DNA of 64,000 bases from NCBI RefSeq assembly GCF_002953135.1, contig NZ_CP026372.1, positions 2,777,501 to 2,841,500 of the forward strand, in the 5' to 3' direction. The stretch is from Sphingobium sp. SCG-1 (GTDB lineage: Bacteria; Pseudomonadota; Alphaproteobacteria; Sphingomonadales; Sphingomonadaceae). This document shows positions 1-7,906 of this stretch, piece after piece. The position numbers were made by a program, and so were the translations under genes. Position 1 is the stretch's first letter, and each line of letters starts with the position of its first letter. Below the pieces are notes generated by a model, which was not told the origin of the DNA, ran no database searches, and saw only the letters and a program-made list of their open reading frames with translations.

Positions 1-1508
1 CCAAATCGGTCGCGCATGAAAGCGACTTCGACACGAACATCGTTCGCACCGACCATATCCTCCAGTTCGCCGAGCGAATAGCGGATGGTCGTCACGTTGA
101 ACTGGTTGGTTTTGGCGAACAGTTGATGCAAACGCGGCAGATCACGAGGTTCCGCTTCCCGCACCTCAAGCTCGATTCCCAATCCTTCGAGATAGCTCAT
201 CCCTTGCGGCAGATCCGCAAGAGCCGCCTGTCGCGCCGCAGCCTGCGCATATTGGTCCGACTTGAGCGCATCCTCAGCCGTGAGCCTCGACTTTTCAAAC
301 CAGGGCAACCGATCGAGCAACCCCGCATAGGACGATGCGTCAGATGGCAACAACACGGCCTCGACCATGGGCAGCGCGGCGCGAACATGTGCGACTTCCG
401 CCGGGTTGTCGTCGATGAAGACCAAAGAATCCAAGCCGATATTTAGATCGCGTGCGATGGTGATGAGGCCGTTGCTTTTATTCTGCCATCCTACCGCGAG
501 CATCGAGAAATCGTGGCGCGAGAGCGGCATATCTGTGCGTGCTTCGAATAGCGCGTCCATCTCCGCAGGATTATTCTTGCTGCACAGCGCCAGTAAGATG
601 CCTCGATCCTTCAGCGCCTTTACGCGGCGCTGGAAGGCGATGAACGCTTCGCCGGTGGAGTCGCCGCGATCTATGCCGATACCCCAAGGCCCCTCTTCAC
701 CCAGCACCCCGCCCCACAAGGTGTTGTCGGCATCAAGGACAAGACATTTGCGCGCGGCGCCGCTCATCGCGATGATATGCCGGGCGAAGACATTCCCCAT
801 TTCCGCCATCAGCTTTTCGGTCCAAGCAACCTTGGCGACGTGCATCATGCGAGCATCAAGCCCCTGGTCGCTGCCTATGCGCGCCAATGCGCCTGCAAGA
901 TCGAATATCTGGACGCGGGGGTGCTCCGCGGCGAAAGTCAGCAGGCTACAATTAAGGTCGTGATAGAATGCCTGCTCGCCATAGTCGTTGGCGGCATCCG
1001 CCACGCCCAGCGCTGGAAAAGGCGGCATCGGAAAATTACCGATCAGGAGCGTCGCCGTAGTCGCCGCCTCCGCAGAACCGATCCAGGCTCGTATCTCCTC
1101 GCTGATCTGCTCGCGCAACTGAAGTCTTTCGCCCGGAGAAAGGGCGGTTAGCGTACCAATTGCATCCGGCCGGAGTTGCTCAAGCGACAACAGCAGGACG
1201 ATCATGTGCGGGTTGAAATGCTGGCAGACATCCGCCTGTAAATCCTGGAAATACTGCCCGAACCCGCCATAGCGGCATACCAGTTGAAAGCTTTCGCGCG
1301 CGCTGGCGAGTGACAGATACGGCTCCAGCAGTTCGCAGGTGACGTTGCCGAGAAGCGCGACGCGGATTGCCGCATCCTTATCCAATTCCCGTAACTGGCG
1401 ATGAAAGGCGCGGTAATCTTTACCACGCAAAGCGCCCTCTTCTTCCCTTTGGCGGATTTCGCGACGTAACAGATCGAGGGATGATGCTGCGGAAAGCGAA
1501 CTGTTCAT
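1..1508 (-). CDS. FkbH-like HAD-superfamily protein, partial (C-terminus off the left edge)
   Basis: The frame is open from an ATG at 1508 to the window edge, giving 502 residues of a family usually nearer 600. It has an N-terminal SGNH-like region (about residues 45-245), then the FkbH/HAD nucleophile motif LVLDADNTLWGGVLG at about 257-271 (D259, D261), and the start of a GNAT-like region near the edge. FkbH proteins load glyceryl or related three-carbon units from bisphosphoglycerate onto a carrier protein; copies also occur in surface-polysaccharide loci, where they probably supply an acyl-type substituent. It is divergent from the GT2 gene at 1781. No carrier protein or acyltransferase is visible, so they may lie beyond the edge. 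The family call is firm; the role in the polymer is inference. Confidence 0.85.
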   Translation of the reverse strand, partial: MNSSLSAASSLDLLRREIRQREEEGALRGKDYRAFHRQLRELDKDAAIRVALLGNVTCELLEPYLSLASARESFQLVCRYGGFGQYFQDLQADVCQHFNPHMIVLLLSLEQLRPDAIGTLTALSPGERLQLREQISEEIRAWIGSAEAATTATLLIGNFPMPPFPALGVADAANDYGEQAFYHDLNCSLLTFAAEHPRVQIFDLAGALARIGSDQGLDARMMHVAKVAWTEKLMAEMGNVFARHIIAMSGAARKCLVLDADNTLWGGVLGEEGPWGIGIDRGDSTGEAFIAFQRRVKALKDRGILLALCSKNNPAEMDALFEARTDMPLSRHDFSMLAVGWQNKSNGLITIARDLNIGLDSLVFIDDNPAEVAHVRAALPMVEAVLLPSDASSYAGLLDRLPWFEKSRLTAEDALKSDQYAQAAARQAALADLPQGMSYLEGLGIELEVREAEPRDLPRLHQLFAKTNQFNVTTIRYSLGELEDMVGANDVRVEVAFMRDRF

Positions 1509-1585
1509 TCTGCACCGGGCCTATGAACCAAGTTGAAGGACGATAGCGGACGCACCAGCTTTTTGAGAGCAGTGCGAAAGTCCTG

Positions 1586-1623
1586 TGGCGCAACCTTACC
1601 GGGCAAAGCACGTGGTTGCGCCA
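1586..1623. repeat. 10-bp perfect inverted repeat in the divergent leader
   Basis: TGGCGCAACC (1586-1595) is repeated as GGTTGCGCCA (1614-1623) with an 18-base spacer. It sits between the divergent FkbH-like gene (start 1508) and the GT2 gene (start 1781). There is no T-run, so it is not an obvious terminator; it could be an operator or a leader stem-loop. The rest of the 1509-1780 gap shows only a minor TGCGG/CCGCA hairpin at 1659-1673. Confidence 0.6.
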
Positions 1624-1780
1624 TCTGGACACCCTCTCTTGCAACTGCGAAGAAACTATGCGGAAAAACCGCACGGCTGAGAAGTTAGGTACGAACACCT
1701 ACGCAAGTCCGGCTACTGAATTTGCCGTCGACACCCGGTACGATGCCTACATGCGCAACAGCGATCGGGGCGATCTGCGG

Positions 1781-2641
1781 ATGAAGATTTCGGTCATTAT
1801 ACCTACCCACAAGAGGCCCGAATTACTGAAGGACGCACTGCAAAGTGTAGCCAGGCAAAAGCTGCTTCCAGCGGAGGTTTGGGTGGTGGATGACGCCAGC
1901 GACCTGCGCACGCAGCAAGTAGTGAATATGTTTGCGGAGCAATTGCAGGTGCCGACGCAATATGTGAGGAACAACGTAGCGGTTGGCGCGTGCGGTTCGC
2001 GTAATCTTGGTGCATTTCTCAGCAGCGGCGATTGGCTCGCCTTCCTGGACGACGACGACCTGTGGCAGCCAGATTTTCTCTCAGAAACAGCCGCACGTGC
2101 GCAACGTAACGACGTCGACCTGGTGATGAGTGGATTGCAACGTCAGGAAAAAGGGCAGCCGGATACCGCACGTTTTACGCCTGACGACATGACGGGCGAC
2201 ACAGTGCTCCAATACCGGAGTTCCATGACCGGGAGCAACTTCCTGATCCGCGCCACTCGCTTTGCGGCCGTACGTGGGTTCGACCCTGCAATGACTGTCT
2301 TCAATGATTGGGACTTTCTCATCCGGCTCCTGCGTAACGGCACGCGCTATGCCGTTGTCCATGACCCGCTCGTCCTGTGGCGCGACCACGCAGGGGACCG
2401 GATCGCCACACCCACCGCCCGGCGCGCCGACGGCATCGACAAGTTCCTTGGCCGATATGGGCGCGAATTGCCTTCCTCCATGCGCCGGGAACTACGCACT
2501 ACGGCTCTTGGCATACGCCGCAAATGCACCGCTCAACCTTATCGATATCTCGAACTCAGCGTTGCGCTCGCGTGGGCGCATGGGCCTGCCGCCGCACTTA
2601 CGAAACTGATCGGGATGAAGCGGCCGCTTGCCCTGTCCTGA
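1781..2641 (+). CDS. Glycosyltransferase family 2 (GT-A fold)
   Basis: The protein begins MKISVIIPTHKRPELLKDAL, the standard GT2 nucleotide-binding start, followed by VWVVDDAS and the metal-binding FLDDDDLW. These show a GT-A inverting transferase using a nucleotide-sugar. There is no membrane segment, so it is cytoplasmic or peripheral. The frame extends upstream to about 1616, and an ATG at 1751 is possible, but homology-type sequence starts at 1781 (286 aa). The next glycosyltransferase follows after 30 bases in the same direction, so the two are probably cotranscribed. The likely role is adding a sugar in the neighbouring exopolysaccharide pathway. Donor and acceptor cannot be read from the sequence. 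Confidence 0.85.
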   Translation: MKISVIIPTHKRPELLKDALQSVARQKLLPAEVWVVDDASDLRTQQVVNMFAEQLQVPTQYVRNNVAVGACGSRNLGAFLSSGDWLAFLDDDDLWQPDFLSETAARAQRNDVDLVMSGLQRQEKGQPDTARFTPDDMTGDTVLQYRSSMTGSNFLIRATRFAAVRGFDPAMTVFNDWDFLIRLLRNGTRYAVVHDPLVLWRDHAGDRIATPTARRADGIDKFLGRYGRELPSSMRRELRTTALGIRRKCTAQPYRYLELSVALAWAHGPAAALTKLIGMKRPLALS

Positions 2642-2671
2642 ACCATCGCAGCCGGTCGAGGATCCCCGCAG

Positions 2672-3919
2672 ATGAAAATAGCCTTCTTCGTCGCCGACTA
2701 CCCCAACCCCTCGGAAACATTCGTTGCCCGCCAGATCGCCGGAATGCGCGCGCTCGGCCATGACGTTACTATCGTAGCAGGATGTCTGAAGGCGCCCATG
2801 GATGAGATCGAGCGCGAAGGCGTGAAGGTCCGACTGATTCGACAGGAGAGCACCGGAATCAGGGCGCTGACTCTCCGGCTACGTTGCGGGGTAATGGCTC
2901 TACTGAATTGGCGGCGCCTCGGCGCCATCATTCGAGGGCTGGCCATGCAGTCACTGATGCCCGCCGCAGACCTGCTCAGTTGCCCACTGCATCTCGGGTC
3001 GTATGACGCCATCGTCGCCCATTTCGGCCCGATGGGGGTACGCGCCGCGATCCTGCGACAGGCCGGTATGCTAGGCGGGCCGCTCGCCGTGATCTTTCAT
3101 GGCAAGGATATGAGCGATCGCTGGACCTTGAAACGTTTCCTTCCTTCTTATCGCAACCTGTTCCGTTCCGCTGAATTGCTGCTCCCGATCAGCCGTCTCT
3201 GGCGCCAACGCCTTATTGATTGGGGTGCTCCCGTCGGCAAGATCAGAGTGCTGCGCATGGGTGTCGACCTCGGTCTGTTCGATCCCGTCCCGGACGACAA
3301 GCCGCTACAAAGACCACTGAGGGTGTTGAGCGTCGCGCGGCTCGTCGAGAAAAAAGGCCTGGCCTACGCTATCGAGGGCGTGAAACAGGCTGCGGCGGAC
3401 ATTGATTACCGGATAATCGGTTATGGCCCGCTGGAAGAGACCTTGACCGAACGATGCGCTGCGCCCGGCAACAATGTTCGGCTGTTGGGACGCAGATCCC
3501 ATGCGGACGTGTTTGCAGAACTGCGTGCTACCGACATCTTCCTGTTGCCTTCAGTCACTGCTGAAGATGGCGACATGGAAGGCATTCCCGTAGCTCTGAT
3601 GGAAGCCATGGCCATGGGCGTGCTCGTAGTCGCGACACGGCACAGCGGCATTCCCGAATTGATCGAGGACGAACTGGAAGGTCTGCTTGTCACCGAACGC
3701 GATGCCAACGCAATTGCCCATGCGCTCGACCGTATCGCTGATGGTGCCATCGACATAGCCGCCATGCGCCGGGCGGCGCGCGCCAAAGTCGAGCGGGAGT
3801 TTAACAATTCCCTGCTGGATCACGACCTGGAAGCGCTTCTCGCCACGCTGCAACCGGAAGCCGATCAGCCGCGTGCAGTAGCTGACTCCGCTGCTACACC
3901 CCGCTCGCTGCGGGCCTGA
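2672..3919 (+). CDS. Glycosyltransferase family 4, WcaL/AmsK-like
   Basis: A 415-aa GT-B retaining glycosyltransferase. The N-terminus reads MKIAFFVADYPNPSETFVAR, typical of colanic-acid/amylovoran GT4 proteins, where the SETF motif is characteristic. The C-terminal donor domain has VLSVARLVEKKGL and the EX7E-type motif MEGIPVALMEAMAMG. It probably transfers a hexose to a lipid-linked repeat unit on the cytoplasmic face. It lies 30 bases after the GT2 gene and ends one base from the end of the convergent flippase gene, which marks the boundary with the large minus-strand operon. The sugar specificity is unknown. Confidence 0.85.
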   Translation: MKIAFFVADYPNPSETFVARQIAGMRALGHDVTIVAGCLKAPMDEIEREGVKVRLIRQESTGIRALTLRLRCGVMALLNWRRLGAIIRGLAMQSLMPAADLLSCPLHLGSYDAIVAHFGPMGVRAAILRQAGMLGGPLAVIFHGKDMSDRWTLKRFLPSYRNLFRSAELLLPISRLWRQRLIDWGAPVGKIRVLRMGVDLGLFDPVPDDKPLQRPLRVLSVARLVEKKGLAYAIEGVKQAAADIDYRIIGYGPLEETLTERCAAPGNNVRLLGRRSHADVFAELRATDIFLLPSVTAEDGDMEGIPVALMEAMAMGVLVVATRHSGIPELIEDELEGLLVTERDANAIAHALDRIADGAIDIAAMRRAARAKVEREFNNSLLDHDLEALLATLQPEADQPRAVADSAATPRSLRA

Positions 3920-3920
3920 G

Positions 3921-5408
3921 CTATTCGGCCGGGATCAGCGGGCGGGGGCGATAACGGTCAAGTGCGTCATGCCCTATTCGATAGAATCGCGCTAGCATCG
4001 CGCGCCCATCTTCTGAAAACGCGTGGAAGGCCGTACTCAGGCCGTACGCCGTTACAATTCCCACGGCGAAGACGACGAGATCGTCTGCGCGATCCTGCGT
4101 GATCCAGATGATCCCCGCCGCAATGCCCCCCGCCGCCAGCGACGGCGCAAGCACGGCATAGAGATCGACAGGACGCACGCTCGTTCCGCGCGTACTCCAG
4201 CGGTAGAGGATCGGAATTCTCAGCCATTCGCTCGCGGCATAGGCTGCCGCGACGCCGGTAGCGCCCCACGGTAGTCCCGCAACCACGCTCCCAATGGTGA
4301 AGATCGCGCCCAGTACGCCCCAGTTCCGCATAGCGCGTGTATGCCCGGAGCTGATGAACAGCCAGCCTGTGGCGTTGGAAACCACCTGGATGCTTGCGGC
4401 GAGCGCCAACCAGAAGAATATCGGCGCTGCGCTCAACCACTGCTCGCCGAGCAGCAGCCCGATAATTTGTTGGCTACATGCCGCCGCGACGATTGCGCCC
4501 GGCACGGTGACGAACACCAGTGATCGGACGGCGGTAAGGAAAATTCTGCGATACCGCTCGGGTTCACCCAGAACCTTGGACAACGCCGGAAGGATCACGC
4601 GCGACAGGGGCTGATTGAGAGTCTGGAGCGGAAACATCATCAGTCGGTAGCTTCTGTCGTAAAGGCCGAGCTGCATCGCTCCCCACATCTTTGCGATCAG
4701 TACATTATCAAGATTGCGGCTAAGCTGATTGAGCAAGTTAAAGCCGGTGACATCGACTCCAAATCGAAGCAGGTCGCGCGAACTGCTCCACTGGATGTGC
4801 AGCGAAGGCCGCCACCCCGCCATGCGCCATGCGAGCACTGATCCTGCGATTGCTCCCACGAACGGCCCGAGCATCAACGCCCAATAGCTGCGCGTCGTCA
4901 CCGCAAACACGATGGTGGCGATAAGTCCGGCCAAAGCCGTCACCATGTCCACGATGCTAAGCGCTCCGAACCGCATCTCCCGGTTGAGCAGCGCCACTTG
5001 CAGCAAGGTCACGCCCGTAGCCATGACCGTCAATCCGCTTGCCGCGATCACATAGCCGGGACGTACGTCGTCATAGAACCACGCGACCAGCGGACCCAGC
5101 GCGACGAAGAACATTGCTATCGCCGCAGAAGCGGCGACATTGAACCAGAAGACGGCATTGATCTGATCCTGAGAGAGGTTTGCGCGTTGGACGACCGCCT
5201 GCCCCAGTCCCAGCGACTGGAATATCAGGATAAAGCTCGCTACCGGCGCGACCATCGCGATCACACCATAATCGGTTGGCGTCAGGAGGCGCACGACCAC
5301 CACGGTCGATGCCAGCATCGTCAGAATCTTAACGGCTTGCGACAGTCCCAGCAGTGTCGCGCCACGCGCTGCGGCATTGCCGAGGCTCGCGTGCTGCGTC
5401 CTACCCAT
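3921..5408 (-). CDS. Polysaccharide flippase (Wzx/MOP family)
   Basis: A 495-aa protein with about 12-14 hydrophobic segments and the PST/Wzx N-terminal pattern GLSQAVKILTMLASTVVVVRLLTPTDYG. It should flip undecaprenyl-diphosphate-linked repeat units across the inner membrane. The frame is open to 5474, but the ATG at 5408 is preferred: it gives MGRTQHASLGNAAARG, and the run ATGGGTAG overlaps the stop of the polymerase gene by 8 bases, a translational-coupling arrangement. It is the last gene of the 13-gene operon. It resembles GumJ/GelS-type flippases in role. Substrate is inferred from context only. Confidence 0.88.
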   Translation of the reverse strand: MGRTQHASLGNAAARGATLLGLSQAVKILTMLASTVVVVRLLTPTDYGVIAMVAPVASFILIFQSLGLGQAVVQRANLSQDQINAVFWFNVAASAAIAMFFVALGPLVAWFYDDVRPGYVIAASGLTVMATGVTLLQVALLNREMRFGALSIVDMVTALAGLIATIVFAVTTRSYWALMLGPFVGAIAGSVLAWRMAGWRPSLHIQWSSSRDLLRFGVDVTGFNLLNQLSRNLDNVLIAKMWGAMQLGLYDRSYRLMMFPLQTLNQPLSRVILPALSKVLGEPERYRRIFLTAVRSLVFVTVPGAIVAAACSQQIIGLLLGEQWLSAAPIFFWLALAASIQVVSNATGWLFISSGHTRAMRNWGVLGAIFTIGSVVAGLPWGATGVAAAYAASEWLRIPILYRWSTRGTSVRPVDLYAVLAPSLAAGGIAAGIIWITQDRADDLVVFAVGIVTAYGLSTAFHAFSEDGRAMLARFYRIGHDALDRYRPRPLIPAE

Positions 5409-6711
5409 TAGCCGGGTCCGGAAGCGGCTGCGTGATATTATTCTGCGCTCTTGCACGCGCATAGAAGTAGCCAAAACATGCCCACATTAGGGCCGTGGTC
5501 TTGATCGATAGCGATGCATTGCTGATCGGAAGGCACGCAACCAGGAAGATGGCCATGCCGTGCTTGAATCCCCGACCGCCACGATCCTCCCCGGTGTTCG
5601 TCAGTGTGACGATCACCCAAAGCGCCACCGCGATCGGCAACGACTGGTTTTGAATAAAATAAACTAGCCCAGCGTCTTCATTGCCAGTTCGGCTCGCGCC
5701 GATCGCGAAGAATCGCTCGATGCTGAGGCGTCCCAGGGCGTCTATGCCGTATCGAAGGCGTCCCGCGAAAGTGTCGCCCACTTCCCCTAACAACCCCAGC
5801 ATTTTTGCCACTGCCAGCACTATCAGCGAGACGGGCAAATAGGTGACGCTGATCCAGCCTGGTAAACGGCGCGCCAACGGAACGATGGCAACCAACACCG
5901 CGCTGACGCCGAGCGCAAGTCGCCCGTCGCAGATGACGATCAGGATCAGGTTGGACGCGATCATCAGCGCACGCTGGCGGACACTCAACTGGTCCCACAA
6001 TCCAATGAGAAACAGCGTAATCATGATCGTCCAGTTGCCCAGCGACACCGGTTCAAGGAACAACGATGATCCACGGTGCAGGCCGGAACCGGGAAACAGC
6101 AACCTGCCCTGCGGACGCTGCGCGCTGACAAACAAGTCGCCCCCCGCCCAGAAATCATCCGCCGAATATCCTCGCGAACTGATATAATATTTAGCAACTT
6201 TGAAGAACGATCCGAACCCCGCAGGGTCGACGCATTCCCAGATGCCGACCACCAGTACCGCTACCTGCAACCCTACGACTGTCCGGATGAACACCGTCTG
6301 CGAAAATTGCATACCCAGCATGATGAATGCGGGGATCAGCAGAACTTCGCCGAAACTCTTCGGATCGAATTGCTCCCGTATCGCCGCTGTTATGATCGCG
6401 GTCATGGCCAGCAACCAGATAACGATTATCCAGGGCGTGATGCCTCGGTCTGTGGAAGGCCTGCCCGCCGAATGGAACCCGATTCCGAGCGCAGCGACTG
6501 TCAGCGCGCCTTGCGCCAGGGCCGCCTTGCTGCCGTCGATGGGCATGATCGTCGCGTTCACCCACGCGAGAAACGGATTGAAGATCACTGTGCCGGCCAG
6601 CACCGCGGCGGCGGCGATCTGCAGATACTGATCGTTCGGCGCACGGCGCGGGACAGCAACACCGTCGAGCCGCTCAGGTCCGGCCCAGCGGAGCCGCTGC
6701 GCCGTCAGCAT
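5401..6711 (-). CDS. O-antigen ligase/polymerase-like membrane protein (Wzy role)
   Basis: A 436-aa polytopic protein with about 10 hydrophobic stretches and a long periplasmic loop around residues 170-225, the layout of Wzy/WaaL/GumE/GelG proteins. Between a flippase and a glycosyltransferase gene it is best read as the repeat-unit polymerase acting in the periplasm. The frame is open to 6846, overlapping gumK, but the ATG at 6711 lies 7 bases after the gumK stop and is preferred. Family members share little sequence, so the call rests on topology and gene order. A ligase role is the main alternative. Confidence 0.75.
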   Translation of the reverse strand: MLTAQRLRWAGPERLDGVAVPRRAPNDQYLQIAAAAVLAGTVIFNPFLAWVNATIMPIDGSKAALAQGALTVAALGIGFHSAGRPSTDRGITPWIIVIWLLAMTAIITAAIREQFDPKSFGEVLLIPAFIMLGMQFSQTVFIRTVVGLQVAVLVVGIWECVDPAGFGSFFKVAKYYISSRGYSADDFWAGGDLFVSAQRPQGRLLFPGSGLHRGSSLFLEPVSLGNWTIMITLFLIGLWDQLSVRQRALMIASNLILIVICDGRLALGVSAVLVAIVPLARRLPGWISVTYLPVSLIVLAVAKMLGLLGEVGDTFAGRLRYGIDALGRLSIERFFAIGASRTGNEDAGLVYFIQNQSLPIAVALWVIVTLTNTGEDRGGRGFKHGMAIFLVACLPISNASLSIKTTALMWACFGYFYARARAQNNITQPLPDPANG

Positions 6712-6718
6712 CTGCGCG

Positions 6719-7906
6719 TCAGGCACAGGCCGCCTCGATAAGATTTTTCGCCACCTGCGACCAGGAAGGGACATCCGAAGCCACGCGCGGCGCCAACGCT
6801 GCTCGCTCCAGTGCGCCCACGATCGTTTCGGGGCGTTCGGGGTCATAGCCGAAACGCAGACTGCCAGGCTCTACGGCAAATTGCGGACACACTGCGGGCA
6901 ACCCGATCGCGCCGAATTGCAGCAGCTTGAGACTGGATTCGGCCAGATAGCCGGACGCCGCCTCCTTCTGATATGCGGCCAGACCGATATCGGCATGACG
7001 CAGATAGGGTAAAGTGCTGGCGAACGGCATTTCGGGATGTTGCACGACGTTATCGGGAAAGCTGTGCACGGGAACGCCGATCAAGTGAAAATGCCAGTCC
7101 GGCATATGTTCGGCCGCGATGCATACCGCATTCGGATCGAACAGCATCGAACCCGCCGAAACGATGTTGCGCGGTCGCTCATAAGGATTTTCGGTCGGGG
7201 CGCCGATCTGATCGCGATCTATTCCGTGCCTCAGCACGATCTTGGGCACATCGAAATTGTCGAAATGCGGAAGCATCGCCCGCGCGACGACCACCACGAG
7301 GTCGATCTCCTCCCGCGACTGTTCAAGCACTTGCTGCACGCGAGGATGGACCCCAGCGGTCGAGAGCAGATCGGCGGCCCGATAGACGAGCTTCGCATGG
7401 GGCGCCGCCGCCCTGACGCGCGGAATAAGCATCGGTGCGATACCGGACTCCACGATGATGACGTCCGACACCGAAGCCGCTTCGTCGAGCGCATCGCACC
7501 GGCTGCGCGCCCAAAGATCGAACAGATAGCCCGATTTGTCACCCAACAGCGGCACGCGCGTCGCATGCCAGTTGCCTCGCCATAGATAGGCGTAGACCCC
7601 ATCGACGCTTTCCCAATGGTTGGCGCTCTGGTCGAGAAAAGTCCGGCTGTCGCCGCGCAGCCGCGAAAGCCAGCTATAGCCGACAGAGAAGAACCGGACC
7701 TCGTGCCCCTGCTCGGCCAGCGCCTTGGCTAGGAAGTGCGCGCTTGCCTTGCGTTTGGTGCGATAGTCATGCCGCGAGAGGATGAGCACGCGCGTTCCCG
7801 AGCGCGCTATGTCACCTTCCTGCCTTGAAACACCGGCTTCCGAGAACGACCCATTCTCTTCGTTGTCGACGGGATGAACGCGCGAATGTGCCGCTGCCGT
7901 CTTCAT
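6719..7906 (-). CDS. gumK: GumK-type (GT70) glucuronosyltransferase
   Basis: At 395 aa it is close to the size of Xanthomonas GumK. The match as I recall that sequence is strong: HDYRTKRKASAHF (46-58), FFSVGYSWLSRLRGD (72-86), SDVIIVESGIA (147-157), KLVYRAADLLST (172-183, with the conserved Asp), GSMLFDP (252-258) and SSLKLLQ (324-330, holding the Lys and Gln that contact the nucleotide). GumK transfers GlcA from UDP-GlcA to the mannose of lipid-linked Man-Glc-Glc on the inner leaflet. An N-terminal extension of about 35 residues precedes the domain. Its ATG overlaps the stop of the GT4-GT26 gene (TGATG), so the enzymes of consecutive steps are coupled. Confidence 0.86.
   Translation of the reverse strand: MKTAAAHSRVHPVDNEENGSFSEAGVSRQEGDIARSGTRVLILSRHDYRTKRKASAHFLAKALAEQGHEVRFFSVGYSWLSRLRGDSRTFLDQSANHWESVDGVYAYLWRGNWHATRVPLLGDKSGYLFDLWARSRCDALDEAASVSDVIIVESGIAPMLIPRVRAAAPHAKLVYRAADLLSTAGVHPRVQQVLEQSREEIDLVVVVARAMLPHFDNFDVPKIVLRHGIDRDQIGAPTENPYERPRNIVSAGSMLFDPNAVCIAAEHMPDWHFHLIGVPVHSFPDNVVQHPEMPFASTLPYLRHADIGLAAYQKEAASGYLAESSLKLLQFGAIGLPAVCPQFAVEPGSLRFGYDPERPETIVGALERAALAPRVASDVPSWSQVAKNLIEAACA

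Noticed and set aside
1659..1673. TGCGG-AAAAA-CCGCA small hairpin
   Set aside because: Only 5-bp arms without a T-run; likely chance.
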